Shown here: piece by piece, positions 17,550-25,541 of the stretch
How positions within the stretch are numbered: the stretch's first letter is position 1
Layout: each line of letters begins with the position of its first letter
Assembly (NCBI GenBank): GCA_017630155.1
Contig: JAGBVU010000005.1
Location: forward strand, 80,342-144,341
Direction of reading: 5' to 3'
Length of the DNA stretch: 64,000 nt
Origin: Bacteroidales bacterium
GTDB taxonomy: Bacteria; Bacteroidota; Bacteroidia; Bacteroidales; UBA932
Notes under the pieces: model-generated
Databases searched by the model: none
Seen by the model: the letters and a program-made list of their open reading frames with translations, nothing else
What the model was told of the DNA's origin: nothing
Made by a program: the position numbers and the translations under genes

Positions 17550-20030
17550 ATGCGCAGGTTGATCTTCGCCCTTTTGCTGACAATCCTCCCATCTGTCGTA
17601 TCTGCACAATCGTGGATCAGGGTGAACCAGGCAGGATACCTCCCAACAGACATCAAGGTGGCTGTCCTTATCTCACAGGATGAGGCTGATGGCTCTTTCG
17701 AAGTATGCGATGCCATCACTTCGGAGGTGGTATTCAAAGGTAAGGGAAGGGGTAGTAATGCCTCCAAGTGGGGGATGAAGAGGGCATTCCGTCTTGATTT
17801 CACCAGCCTTGACAAGGATGGTGGCTACTATATCAGAAGCAATGGTGCCAAGAGCCCGGTATTCAGAATAGGGGCAGATGTCTATGACGGGATAGCCGAT
17901 TATCTTTTGGTCTATATGAGGCAGCAGAGGTGCGGTGACAACCCTTTCAATGGGGAGCTTTGCCATCAGCACGATGGATATATTGTGGATCATCCTACGC
18001 GTAGCGGAGAGAAGATAGATGTTACAGGGGGATGGCACGATGCTACAGACTATCTGCAGTATCTGACCACATCAGCCACTACTACATACCATATGCTCTT
18101 TGCCTATAATGAGGCTGAAGACAAGAGCATATTCAAGGATCAGTATGATGCCAGAGGCAAATTGGGCTCAAACGGTATCCCTGATATCCTTGATGAGGCC
18201 AAGTGGGGACTTGACTGGCTAGAGAAGATGAATCCTGAGGATAGGGTGATGTTCAACCAGATTGCAGATGACAGGGACCACGCAGGTTTCAGAGTTCCAT
18301 ACAAAGACACTGTAGATTATGGGTGGGGCCCTGGAGAGGGACGCCCTGTATATTTCGTCTCTGGCAAACCACAGGGTCTCAGCAAATGGATAAACAGAAC
18401 CACAGGAGTTTCATCATCGGCAGGAAAGTTTGCCTCCACTTTTGCCCTTGGAGCAGAGGTGTTGAGGGATTATTACCCGGAGTTCTGCGACCAGATATAT
18501 TCAAAGGCTGAGCAGGCATACGACTTCGCAACTGAGGACGTAGGTAATACCCAGACTGCGTGCAATGTGTCGCCATATTTCTACGAAGAGGACAGCTTTG
18601 TCGATGATATAGAGTTGGCTGCCGCCACTTTTATGCACTTTAATAAGGGGGGAGAGTGGAAGAAACAGGCCGACTATTGGGGCGAACTCGAACCTGTATC
18701 GCCATGGATGGAGCTTGGGAGAGGGAGACACTATCAGTATTACCCATTTATCAACCTCGGACACTACTATCTCGCAAGCAGTGATGATCCGAAGATAAGT
18801 GCAAAATATACTGAGTATATGCGTCAGGGTCTTCAGGATATAAAGGATAGGGCAGCAGATGACCCGTTTATGAATGGTGTTCCATATATATGGTGCTCAA
18901 ACAATCTGGTCTCTGCAGCAGTTTCGCAGGCGAGACTCTATCATGAGGTCTCTGGTGATGCCTCATTCCTGGAGATGGAGATGGCCCTCAGGGACTGGTT
19001 GTTAGGATGTAACCCTTGGGGTACCTCAATGATTGTGGGGTATCCATCTTTTGGAGATTATCCCAATTCTCCCCACTCATCTTACTTTGTAATCAATGGT
19101 GACCTGACATACGGAGGTCTTGTGGATGGACCTGTATATTATACTGTATTTCACGAGAGGGCTGCAAAATCGTTGACAGGTACCGACAAATATGCCCCAT
19201 TCAACAATGGTATCGCAGTATATCACGACGATTTGGGGGATTACGCTTCAAATGAGCCCACTATGGACGGCACAGCCGGTCTTACCTACTACTTTGGCAA
19301 GATGGAGTCAAAGGGGAGCGCTCTCAAGGGGGTCAAAAGGGTAAATGACAGTCAGGGGGCTGCCGTCAGGGTAAACCCTCAGGAGAAGAGGGTGTATTTT
19401 ATCTTCTCGGCAGATACCCGTTTCAATGGTGGTCCTCACATATTGAAGACCCTTGAGAAGAACAATGTCAAAGGTTCATTCTTCCTTACCGGCAACTGTC
19501 TGAGGATGGAGGAGCACAAGGAGCTGATTGAAAAGATAATTGGAGATGGTCACTATGTAGGCGGACACTCTGACAATCACCTCCTTTATGCACCTTGGGA
19601 AGAGAGGGCCACCTCTTTGGTGTCAAGGGACAGTCTTGAGAGGGATCTGCTCCTCAATATGGCTGAACTTGAGAAGTTTGGGATAGGTGCGGATGATGCC
19701 AGATGGTTCCTCCCTCCGTATGAGTACTACAATTCAGACCACGTGAAGTGGCTTGAGAATATGGGTATGAAGGTTATGAACCTGACACCGGGGACAGCTA
19801 CTGCTGCAGACTATACCACTGCAGATATGCCCAACTACCGCTCATCGCAGACCCTTATCAATACACTGCTTGAGTTTGAGAAGAATGTGGGTCTTAATGG
19901 GGCAATAATACTTATACACCCAGGTATAGAGTCGGGGAGACCCGATCCGTTATACCATAGATTGGGTGAAATAATCAAGACTTTGAAGAAGAGGGGGTAT
20001 TCATTCGGAACCTTCTCAGAACTTAAATAG
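17550..20030 (+). CDS. Secreted GH9 glycoside hydrolase fused to a NodB-type polysaccharide deacetylase
   Basis: 826 residues. Signal peptide 1-19; cellulase N-terminal Ig-like domain about 20-108 (WIRVNQAGYLPTDIKVAVL); GH9 catalytic domain about 115-585; CE4/NodB domain about 612-826. GH9 catalytic residues are present: Asp164 and Asp167 in GGWHDATD and Glu569 in SNEPTMDG. In the deacetylase part, the zinc histidines His673 and His677 (GGHSDNH) and His790 (ILIHPG) remain. Motif 1 reads FSAD instead of TFDD, and the arginine of motif 3 is Leu (FLPPYE). GH9 enzymes cut beta-1,4-glucans or chitooligosaccharides. The fusion suggests an N-acetylated substrate, but this is inference. Confidence 0.88.
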   Translation: MRRLIFALLLTILPSVVSAQSWIRVNQAGYLPTDIKVAVLISQDEADGSFEVCDAITSEVVFKGKGRGSNASKWGMKRAFRLDFTSLDKDGGYYIRSNGAKSPVFRIGADVYDGIADYLLVYMRQQRCGDNPFNGELCHQHDGYIVDHPTRSGEKIDVTGGWHDATDYLQYLTTSATTTYHMLFAYNEAEDKSIFKDQYDARGKLGSNGIPDILDEAKWGLDWLEKMNPEDRVMFNQIADDRDHAGFRVPYKDTVDYGWGPGEGRPVYFVSGKPQGLSKWINRTTGVSSSAGKFASTFALGAEVLRDYYPEFCDQIYSKAEQAYDFATEDVGNTQTACNVSPYFYEEDSFVDDIELAAATFMHFNKGGEWKKQADYWGELEPVSPWMELGRGRHYQYYPFINLGHYYLASSDDPKISAKYTEYMRQGLQDIKDRAADDPFMNGVPYIWCSNNLVSAAVSQARLYHEVSGDASFLEMEMALRDWLLGCNPWGTSMIVGYPSFGDYPNSPHSSYFVINGDLTYGGLVDGPVYYTVFHERAAKSLTGTDKYAPFNNGIAVYHDDLGDYASNEPTMDGTAGLTYYFGKMESKGSALKGVKRVNDSQGAAVRVNPQEKRVYFIFSADTRFNGGPHILKTLEKNNVKGSFFLTGNCLRMEEHKELIEKIIGDGHYVGGHSDNHLLYAPWEERATSLVSRDSLERDLLLNMAELEKFGIGADDARWFLPPYEYYNSDHVKWLENMGMKVMNLTPGTATAADYTTADMPNYRSSQTLINTLLEFEKNVGLNGAIILIHPGIESGRPDPLYHRLGEIIKTLKKRGYSFGTFSELK

Positions 20031-20038
20031 ATAAACTA

Positions 20039-20887
20039 ATGTACGAGATACTGCTCAAAAAGGAATTGACCCCCACCATTACACTGATGGAGGTATCTGC
20101 ACCCAGACTTGCCGCATCGGCAAAGCCCGGACAATTCCTTATTGTAAGGACAGATGAGAATGGAGAGCGTATTCCATTGACTGTGTGTGATTATGATAAG
20201 GAGAGAGGAAGTGTGACCATAGTTACACAGAAAGTGGGTGCATCTTCGAAAAAGATTTGCGACCTGCAGCAGGGGGAATCTTTTCAGGATGTGTCGGGTC
20301 CACTTGGAAGGCCCTCTGACTTCATTGCACTCAGTGATGAAGAGCTTGGCAAGATGAGATTCATTTTCATTGCCGGAGGTCTGGGAACTGCACCTGTATA
20401 TCCGCAGGCCAAATATCTTCACGAGAGGGGGGCAAAGGTGGATATTATAGTGGGTGCCAAAACAGCCGATATGCTCATTTTGGAGGAGGAGATGTCCAAG
20501 GTGTGCGATCATCTGTATATTTGTACCGATGATGGCTCGAAAGGGATGAAGGGGCTTGTGACAGAAAAACTGGCCCAATTGTGTGAATCGGGGGAGAAAT
20601 ATGATCAGGCAGTCTCTATCGGTCCGATGATTATGATGAAGTTTGTCACCCTCACAGCCAAAAAATATAATCTTCCACTTGTCGTGAGCCTCAATACCCT
20701 TATGGTGGACGGTACCGGTATGTGCGGTGCCTGTCGTGTGACAGTGGGTGGCAAGGTCCGTTTTGCCTGTGTGGAGGGGCCTGAGTTTGATGCCTACCAG
20801 GTCGATTTTGATGAGGCTCTCCGCAGACAGACTATGTACAAGAGTCAGGAGGTAGAGGCAGACCACAAATGTAGAATAAGAAATTAG
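20039..20887 (+). CDS. FAD/NAD-binding subunit of NADH-dependent ferredoxin:NADP oxidoreductase (NfnA-like)
   Basis: 282 residues. An FAD-binding barrel (about 1-95) is followed by a NAD-binding domain (FIFIAGGLGTAPVYPQAKYL) and a C-terminal iron-sulfur segment with clustered cysteines, MCGACRVTVGGKVRFAC. This matches the dihydroorotate dehydrogenase electron-transfer and NfnA/SudB family. It pairs with the glutamate-synthase-like gene 4 bases downstream. Together such pairs form NfnAB, which couples NADH and reduced ferredoxin to NADP reduction by electron bifurcation. The alternative name, sulfide dehydrogenase, describes the same protein pair. Confidence 0.85.
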   Translation: MYEILLKKELTPTITLMEVSAPRLAASAKPGQFLIVRTDENGERIPLTVCDYDKERGSVTIVTQKVGASSKKICDLQQGESFQDVSGPLGRPSDFIALSDEELGKMRFIFIAGGLGTAPVYPQAKYLHERGAKVDIIVGAKTADMLILEEEMSKVCDHLYICTDDGSKGMKGLVTEKLAQLCESGEKYDQAVSIGPMIMMKFVTLTAKKYNLPLVVSLNTLMVDGTGMCGACRVTVGGKVRFACVEGPEFDAYQVDFDEALRRQTMYKSQEVEADHKCRIRN

Positions 20888-20891
20888 TGCT

Positions 20892-22277
20892 ATGGCAAAT
20901 ACAAAAATAGACAGAGTCCCAGTGAGGGAGCAGGATCCTAAAGTCAGAGCTACCAACTTTGACGAGGTTTGCTATGGCTACAATAAAGAGGAGGCGATGC
21001 TCGAAGCGAGCAGGTGTCTCAATTGCCGCAGGCCCGGTTGTATGTTGGCCTGCCCTGTATCGGTCAAAATCCCTGCATTTATCGAAAAGGTGGCTGCCGG
21101 TGATTTTGAAGGTGCGGGGAGAATCATTGCTATGGACAGCTCGCTGCCTGCCATATGCGGAAGGGTGTGCCCACAGGAGTCGCAGTGCGAAGGATCGTGC
21201 GTGCTGAATCTGAAAGGGCAGCCTGTAGCAATAGGCAAGCTTGAGCGTTTTGTGGCCGACTGGAGTCGTGAAAACGGCATCTCTTATAATGATAAAGAGG
21301 CCTCCAATGGGATGAAGGTGGCTGTAGTGGGTAGTGGACCTGCTGGGCTAGCCTGTGCATCAGACCTTGCAAAATGGGGTTATGATGTAACCATTTTTGA
21401 GAGTCTTCATAAGCCGGGTGGTGTCCTCCAGTACGGTATCCCAGAATTCCGCCTCCCCAAGGATAAAGTGGTGGGGAGCGAGATATCTAAGCTGAAGGAG
21501 CTGGGGATCAAAATAGAGACAAATGTTATTGTCGGAAGGACAATTACCATAGAGCAACTGATGGGTGAGGAGGGCTTCTCTGCGGTCTTTATCGGATCGG
21601 GGGCAGGACTACCCAAGTTTATGAACATTCCGGGCGAGAGCCTCAATGGAGTATTCTCCGCAAATGAGTTCCTCACCAGAAACAACCTGATGAAGGCTTA
21701 CTCAGCAGAGAGTGATACCCCGATATATGCAGGTCATAAGGCTGTGGTGGTAGGTGGTGGAAATGTTGCCATGGATGCTGCCCGTACCGCATTGCGCTTG
21801 GGGGCAGAGGTGACAATAGTGTACCGACGCACTGAACAGGAACTCCCTGCCAGGGCCGAGGAGGTGCACCATGCCAAGGAGGAGGGTATTGCATTCAGGA
21901 TGCTCTCCAACCCGGTGGAGATTCTCGGGGATGAAAAAGGTTGGGTCCGTGCAATCCGTTGTCAGGAGATGGAGTTGGGTGTGCCTGATGCATCGGGACG
22001 CCGTTCACCAGTGGCAGTGGAGGGCTCATACTTCGATATAGAGACCGATGTGGTGATAATGTCGCTCGGTACCTCTCCCAATCCCCTTATCGCAGGGACA
22101 ACTCCAGGCTTGGAGGTGGACAGAAGGGGCTGTATTGTGGCATCTGCCGATGGGGCTACATCCAAAGAGTATGTCTATGCCGGCGGTGATGCCGTGACAG
22201 GTGCGGCAACTGTGATATTGGCTATGGGGGCTGGAAGAAAGGCCGCCAGAGCTATAGATGAGAAACTTAAAAAATAA
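20892..22277 (+). CDS. NfnB / homotetrameric-type glutamate synthase small-subunit family protein
   Basis: 461 residues. The N-terminal domain carries two cysteine sets for [4Fe-4S] clusters: CLNCRRPGCMLACPVSVKIP and CGRVCPQESQCEGSC. Two dinucleotide folds follow: KVAVVGSGPAGLACASDLAK for FAD and AVVVGGGNVAMDAARTALRL for NADPH. It is the usual NfnB size and lies directly after the NfnA-like gene, so I prefer NfnB over an authentic glutamate synthase, which would need the large GltB subunit. A stand-alone name gltA is often attached to this family and should be treated with caution. Confidence 0.86.
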   Translation: MANTKIDRVPVREQDPKVRATNFDEVCYGYNKEEAMLEASRCLNCRRPGCMLACPVSVKIPAFIEKVAAGDFEGAGRIIAMDSSLPAICGRVCPQESQCEGSCVLNLKGQPVAIGKLERFVADWSRENGISYNDKEASNGMKVAVVGSGPAGLACASDLAKWGYDVTIFESLHKPGGVLQYGIPEFRLPKDKVVGSEISKLKELGIKIETNVIVGRTITIEQLMGEEGFSAVFIGSGAGLPKFMNIPGESLNGVFSANEFLTRNNLMKAYSAESDTPIYAGHKAVVVGGGNVAMDAARTALRLGAEVTIVYRRTEQELPARAEEVHHAKEEGIAFRMLSNPVEILGDEKGWVRAIRCQEMELGVPDASGRRSPVAVEGSYFDIETDVVIMSLGTSPNPLIAGTTPGLEVDRRGCIVASADGATSKEYVYAGGDAVTGAATVILAMGAGRKAARAIDEKLKK

Positions 22278-22286
22278 AAATTATAT

Positions 22287-23672
22287 ATGGCACAAAAACC
22301 ATCAATTCCAAAGGGAACCAGAGACTTCTCACCAGTAGAGATGGCGGGGAGAAACTACATTTTTGACACAGTAAAGACAGTATTCAAGAAGTATGGATTC
22401 TTGCCATTGGAGACACCTTCTATGGAGAACCTTTCTACCCTTTTGGGAAAATACGGAGAGGAGGGGGACAAACTCCTTTTCAAGGTACTCAATTCTGGCG
22501 ATGCATTCTCTGGCGTGGATTACGAAGGATACAAAGTGGGGGAGGAGAACGGCAAGAAGTTCTACAACAGCAATGCCCTTTCACTTAAAGTGTGTGAAAA
22601 GGGTCTCCGCTACGACCTTACTGTCCCTTTTGCCCGCTATGTGGTACAACATCAGAATGAACTTACTTTCCCTTTTAAAAGATATCAGCTTCAGCCGGTG
22701 TGGAGGGCTGACCGTCCTCAGAAGGGGCGTTACAGAGAGTTCTATCAGTGTGATGTCGATGTGATCGGTTCACGTTCGCTCCTGAATGAGCTTGAGCTGG
22801 TACAGATTGTGGATGAGGTGTTTACAATGTTTGATATCAATGTATGTGTCAAGATCAATAACCGCAAGATCCTTTCTGGTCTTGCTGAGATTTCGGGTCA
22901 CCCTGACAAACTTATCGATATCACTGTAGCTATAGACAAGATTGATAAAATCGGTCTTGATGCTGTTAAAGATGAACTTCGTGAGAGGGGACTTGATGAT
23001 GCAGCTATCTCAGTGATAGAGCCTGTTCTCACCCTTTCCGGTACATCTTCAGAGAAGATAGCCACTATGAGGGGTATACTTGCTGCTTCTGAAGTGGGTC
23101 TGAAAGGTGTGGATGAACTGGAGGAGCTCTTTGGTCTGATTGAGGCATCAGGTGTCCGTCAGGAGGTGGAGATAGATCTCTCATTGGCCCGTGGTCTGAA
23201 TTACTATACCGGTGCCATCTTCGAGGTGAAGGCTAAAGATTTCGCTATAGGTAGCATCTGCGGTGGTGGACGATATGATGACCTTACAGGTATATTCGGA
23301 CTTCCAAATATGTCTGGCGTAGGCATCTCTTTCGGTGCTGACCGTATATATGATGTGCTCCTGGGCCTTGACAAATTCCCTAAAGAGGCTGTTTCAGGTA
23401 CAAAAGTGCTGTTTACAAATATGGGCACTACTGAGCTCCGTTATACTATACCTATCGCTAAAGAGCTCCGTCTGGCAGGTATCCCTGTGGAGATTTACCC
23501 TGATAATGTGAAACTTAAAAAACAGTTCGATTACGCAGATAAAAAAGGTATCAAGTTTTTGGCTATAGTGGGTGAAAATGAGGTAAATAAGGGTGTCGTG
23601 ATGTTGAAGAACCTCGCAACAGGAGAGCAAGTGGAGGTGACCCCTTCAGAGATAGCTGAGAAGATAAAATAG
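22287..23672 (+). CDS. hisS: Histidine--tRNA ligase
   Basis: 461 residues, class II synthetase. The N-terminus has [19 protein letters not shown]. Motif 2 includes [20 protein letters not shown]. The histidine-A motif is in [15 protein letters not shown], and [13 protein letters not shown] is the following glycine-rich segment. The C-terminal anticodon-binding domain occupies about residues 365-461. It is full length. It lies 9 bases after NfnB on the same strand and 50 bases before the tRNA-fMet gene, which has its own promoter. Confidence 0.96.
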   Translation: MAQKPSIPKGTRDFSPVEMAGRNYIFDTVKTVFKKYGFLPLETPSMENLSTLLGKYGEEGDKLLFKVLNSGDAFSGVDYEGYKVGEENGKKFYNSNALSLKVCEKGLRYDLTVPFARYVVQHQNELTFPFKRYQLQPVWRADRPQKGRYREFYQCDVDVIGSRSLLNELELVQIVDEVFTMFDINVCVKINNRKILSGLAEISGHPDKLIDITVAIDKIDKIGLDAVKDELRERGLDDAAISVIEPVLTLSGTSSEKIATMRGILAASEVGLKGVDELEELFGLIEASGVRQEVEIDLSLARGLNYYTGAIFEVKAKDFAIGSICGGGRYDDLTGIFGLPNMSGVGISFGADRIYDVLLGLDKFPKEAVSGTKVLFTNMGTTELRYTIPIAKELRLAGIPVEIYPDNVKLKKQFDYADKKGIKFLAIVGENEVNKGVVMLKNLATGEQVEVTPSEIAEKIK

Positions 23673-23680
23673 CATTAAAA

Positions 23681-23711
23681 TTTGCAAGTTCCGAAATAAT
23701 GGCTACCTTTG
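23681..23711 (+). promoter_or_regulatory. Promoter of tRNA-fMet
   Basis: TTTG at 23681-23684, 19 bases of spacer, then TACCTTTG at 23704-23711. This is a full match to the Bacteroidota TTTG-N19-TAnnTTTG consensus, ending 11 bases before the tRNA. It is the best promoter in the window. Confidence 0.75.
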
Positions 23712-23722
23712 CAGTCCAATAC

Positions 23723-23792
<70 letters not shown>

Positions 23793-23795
<3 letters not shown>

Positions 23796-23834
23796 CTAAC
23801 AAAAAGGTCAGCATGTCGCTGACCTTTTTTTGTT
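23793..23834 (+). repeat. 42-bp direct repeat, left copy (probable attachment site)
   Basis: It begins with the last bases of tRNA-fMet and runs through the terminator hairpin. It matches 27284-27325 at 41 of 42 positions; the one difference (G/A at 23815 and 27306) is in the hairpin loop. With an integrase fragment lying next to the other copy, this looks like an att duplication. Confidence 0.75.
23801..23831 (+). terminator. Terminator of tRNA-fMet
   Basis: AAAAAGGTCAGC, a 5-base loop, then GCTGACC and seven Ts, a strong intrinsic terminator beginning 5 bases after the tRNA. Confidence 0.85.
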
Positions 23835-23858
23835 GCTTATCATCCCGCTGGAGATGGT

Positions 23859-23904
23859 CCAAAGTGTTGGTTGTTGTCCAGCCAAAGTGTTGGTTGTTGT
23901 CCAG
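23859..23904 (+). repeat. Two perfect tandem copies of a 23-bp sequence
   Basis: CCAAAGTGTTGGTTGTTGTC plus CAG occurs at 23859-23881 and again at 23882-23904 with no gap, just inside the left repeat. Short direct repeats next to an att core often bind integrase or excisionase arms. This is a possibility, not shown. Confidence 0.7.
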
Positions 23905-23908
23905 TTTT

Positions 23909-23945
23909 CCGGCCAGGTCTGCAAAATCTTGTTGGACCTGGCCGG
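23909..23945. repeat. 11-bp perfect inverted repeat, with a related copy downstream
   Basis: CCGGCCAGGTC (23909-23919) and GACCTGGCCGG (23935-23945) flank 15 bases. In addition CAGGTCTGCAAAA at 23914-23926 recurs as its reverse complement at 24012-24024, inside the first codons of the NADAR gene. There is no T-run, so an operator or recombinase-binding site is more likely than a terminator. Confidence 0.6.
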
Positions 23946-23978
23946 GTGTTGTTTTGTAAGTTGTTGATATATAGTGAT

Positions 23979-24746
23979 ATGGCAATATCTATCCGTCCAG
24001 GTCGGACACTTTTTTGCAGACCTGAATTTGGAGCGTTCAGCAATATGAGAACAGAATATCCCGTAGAGTGTTTCGGTCATACATTCAAGACAAGCGAACA
24101 TCTATTTATCGCCCTGAGGTTTAGTGGCTACCCTGATTTGCAAAGGAAAATTATGGAGTATCCAAATTCCATGTACTGTAAGAAGATATTTGTGAACGGT
24201 GAAAAATACAAACCTTTCCACCACCCAAACTGGCACGACAACTACTTTGATGTTGAGGTTATGAAGTATGTGGTATGGTTGAAATATCAACAAAATAAGG
24301 GCTTTCGTAAACAGCTTGCTCGTAGTAAGGGAAAGGTGATTGTGGGAGATACGACCCAACAAAATTCTACCAATAGTGTCATCCGTTGGGGTTGTCAGGA
24401 TTTGCAGAAAAAGGATTTGATTAGTGCTGTACGCTCGGCTGCCAAGAAGCAAATTCACGCCACTGAAAAGGAAGCTGAAGCAAAAACCGCATCACTGAAG
24501 AAACCTCGCTCAGAAGCAGCACAACAACGGGCTGATACAAAACTTAAAGCACAAATCCAAGCAATGGAGCAGATGGCTAAGTTGTGTGAGCAAACCATTT
24601 TAGAGCATTGCCATTACACACTATCAGGAGAAAATGCAATGGGCAAAATTCTGACCACACTTCGTGATACTGGACGAATAGACTACGAACTGGAATACCC
24701 ACTATACTTATTTGGAGAGGAAATCCCCAAGACAAACAAGGTGTAA
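23979..24746 (+). CDS. NADAR (YbiA-like, DUF1768) domain protein
   Basis: 255 residues from ATG 23979; the frame is open upstream but that part reads through the repeats. FGAFSNM, then VECFGHTFKTSEHLFIALRF, gives the NADAR signature (Gly-Phe-x-Ser-Asn and Ser-Glu-His). KVIVGDTT and VIRWGCQDL complete the domain by about residue 150. A charged helical tail rich in Lys, Glu and Ala follows (about 155-225). NADAR proteins include YbiA N-glycosidases acting on riboflavin intermediates and hydrolases that remove ADP-ribose from guanine. Which applies here cannot be read from sequence. The gene is cargo of the element. Confidence 0.75.
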   Translation: MAISIRPGRTLFCRPEFGAFSNMRTEYPVECFGHTFKTSEHLFIALRFSGYPDLQRKIMEYPNSMYCKKIFVNGEKYKPFHHPNWHDNYFDVEVMKYVVWLKYQQNKGFRKQLARSKGKVIVGDTTQQNSTNSVIRWGCQDLQKKDLISAVRSAAKKQIHATEKEAEAKTASLKKPRSEAAQQRADTKLKAQIQAMEQMAKLCEQTILEHCHYTLSGENAMGKILTTLRDTGRIDYELEYPLYLFGEEIPKTNKV

Positions 24747-24770
24747 GAAAAAATCTTACACCTTTAATTT
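24740..24770 (+). terminator. Terminator after the NADAR gene
   Basis: GGTGTAAGA, 5 As, TCTTACACC, then TTTAATTTTT. The stop codon of the gene lies within the left arm. Confidence 0.65.
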
Positions 24771-24832
24771 TTATTTTCAGCACTGAAAAAGTTTCACGAG
24801 CAGTAAAAGTGAGAATTAGAAAAAAATAATAG

Positions 24833-24840
24833 TATATTTG
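24833..24840 (+). promoter_or_regulatory. Probable -7 box for the two-gene exported-protein unit
   Basis: TATATTTG, 35 bases before the ATG at 24876, in an AT-rich interval after the NADAR terminator. Confidence 0.45.
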
Positions 24841-24875
24841 TAAATAGTTGTTGCTTAAATGTTATAGGTTTCAAG

Positions 24876-25541
24876 ATGAAAAGAATAATTTTTTTACTTT
24901 TTTTATTTTCTCTTGTAGAAGTAAAAGCTCAAAGCGTGACTGAACTTAATAACTGCCTTAGCACTTATTCTCATAATATCAAAACCAATAATTTTTATAA
25001 TCCCAATTCAAGTTCTTGCATTTACGAATCAAACTACATGAATGCCCAAATACAAGGCAGAACACTTATTTTGTCTTTTGGATTTGGATGGAATGAAAAA
25101 TACGGATATATTAAAAAATGTATGTTGAAGATTGATTTATCTACGGCGACATTCTATACTGGATATTGGAATAAGAATTACTATTCCAAGAAATGGGAGC
25201 ATAATGGAAGTAAAGAAATACTTACAATAAAGGATGAGAATGGTATGGATTTATTTTCTACAGGACAGCAAAGCTATAATCAAGGGACTAAACAAGATTT
25301 GATTCCAGAAATAAAAATAAGCTTTGGAACAGTACAGATAGCCAATAAGATTATCAATGAAATCTATAGTATACAAGAAAAATACAAAGCACAAGAAGCT
25401 TGGCTACTTCCTGAACCAGAGCCAAAAGATGTAGAAAAACCAGCTCCTACCTCAACAAATAAAACGACTAACTCTGGAGTTAAAAATGTGAATGAAACAA
25501 AGGGTAGTATCCCTAAAAAAGTCGGTAAATATGTACAATAA
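24876..25541 (+). CDS. Exported protein of unknown function
   Basis: 221 residues with a signal peptide (MKRIIFLLFLFSLVEVKAQS). The mature part has alternating strands (SFGFGWNEKYGYIKKCMLKI) to about residue 165, then a Pro/Glu/Lys/Thr-rich linker and a basic tail ending KKVGKYVQ. I do not recognise a family. The codons are strikingly A/T-rich compared with the flanking chromosome. The 3' end overlaps the next gene by 11 bases, so the two probably act together. Confidence 0.7.
   Translation: MKRIIFLLFLFSLVEVKAQSVTELNNCLSTYSHNIKTNNFYNPNSSSCIYESNYMNAQIQGRTLILSFGFGWNEKYGYIKKCMLKIDLSTATFYTGYWNKNYYSKKWEHNGSKEILTIKDENGMDLFSTGQQSYNQGTKQDLIPEIKISFGTVQIANKIINEIYSIQEKYKAQEAWLLPEPEPKDVEKPAPTSTNKTTNSGVKNVNETKGSIPKKVGKYVQ

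Noticed and set aside
20036..20956. 306-codon frame on the minus strand opposite the NfnA-like gene
   Set aside because: It lies wholly opposite a gene with clear FAD, NAD and Fe-S motifs and shows no domain of its own.
20892..22277. Calling this gene the small subunit of a true glutamate synthase
   Set aside because: No large subunit is in the window and the NfnA-like gene directly precedes it, so NfnB is the better explanation.
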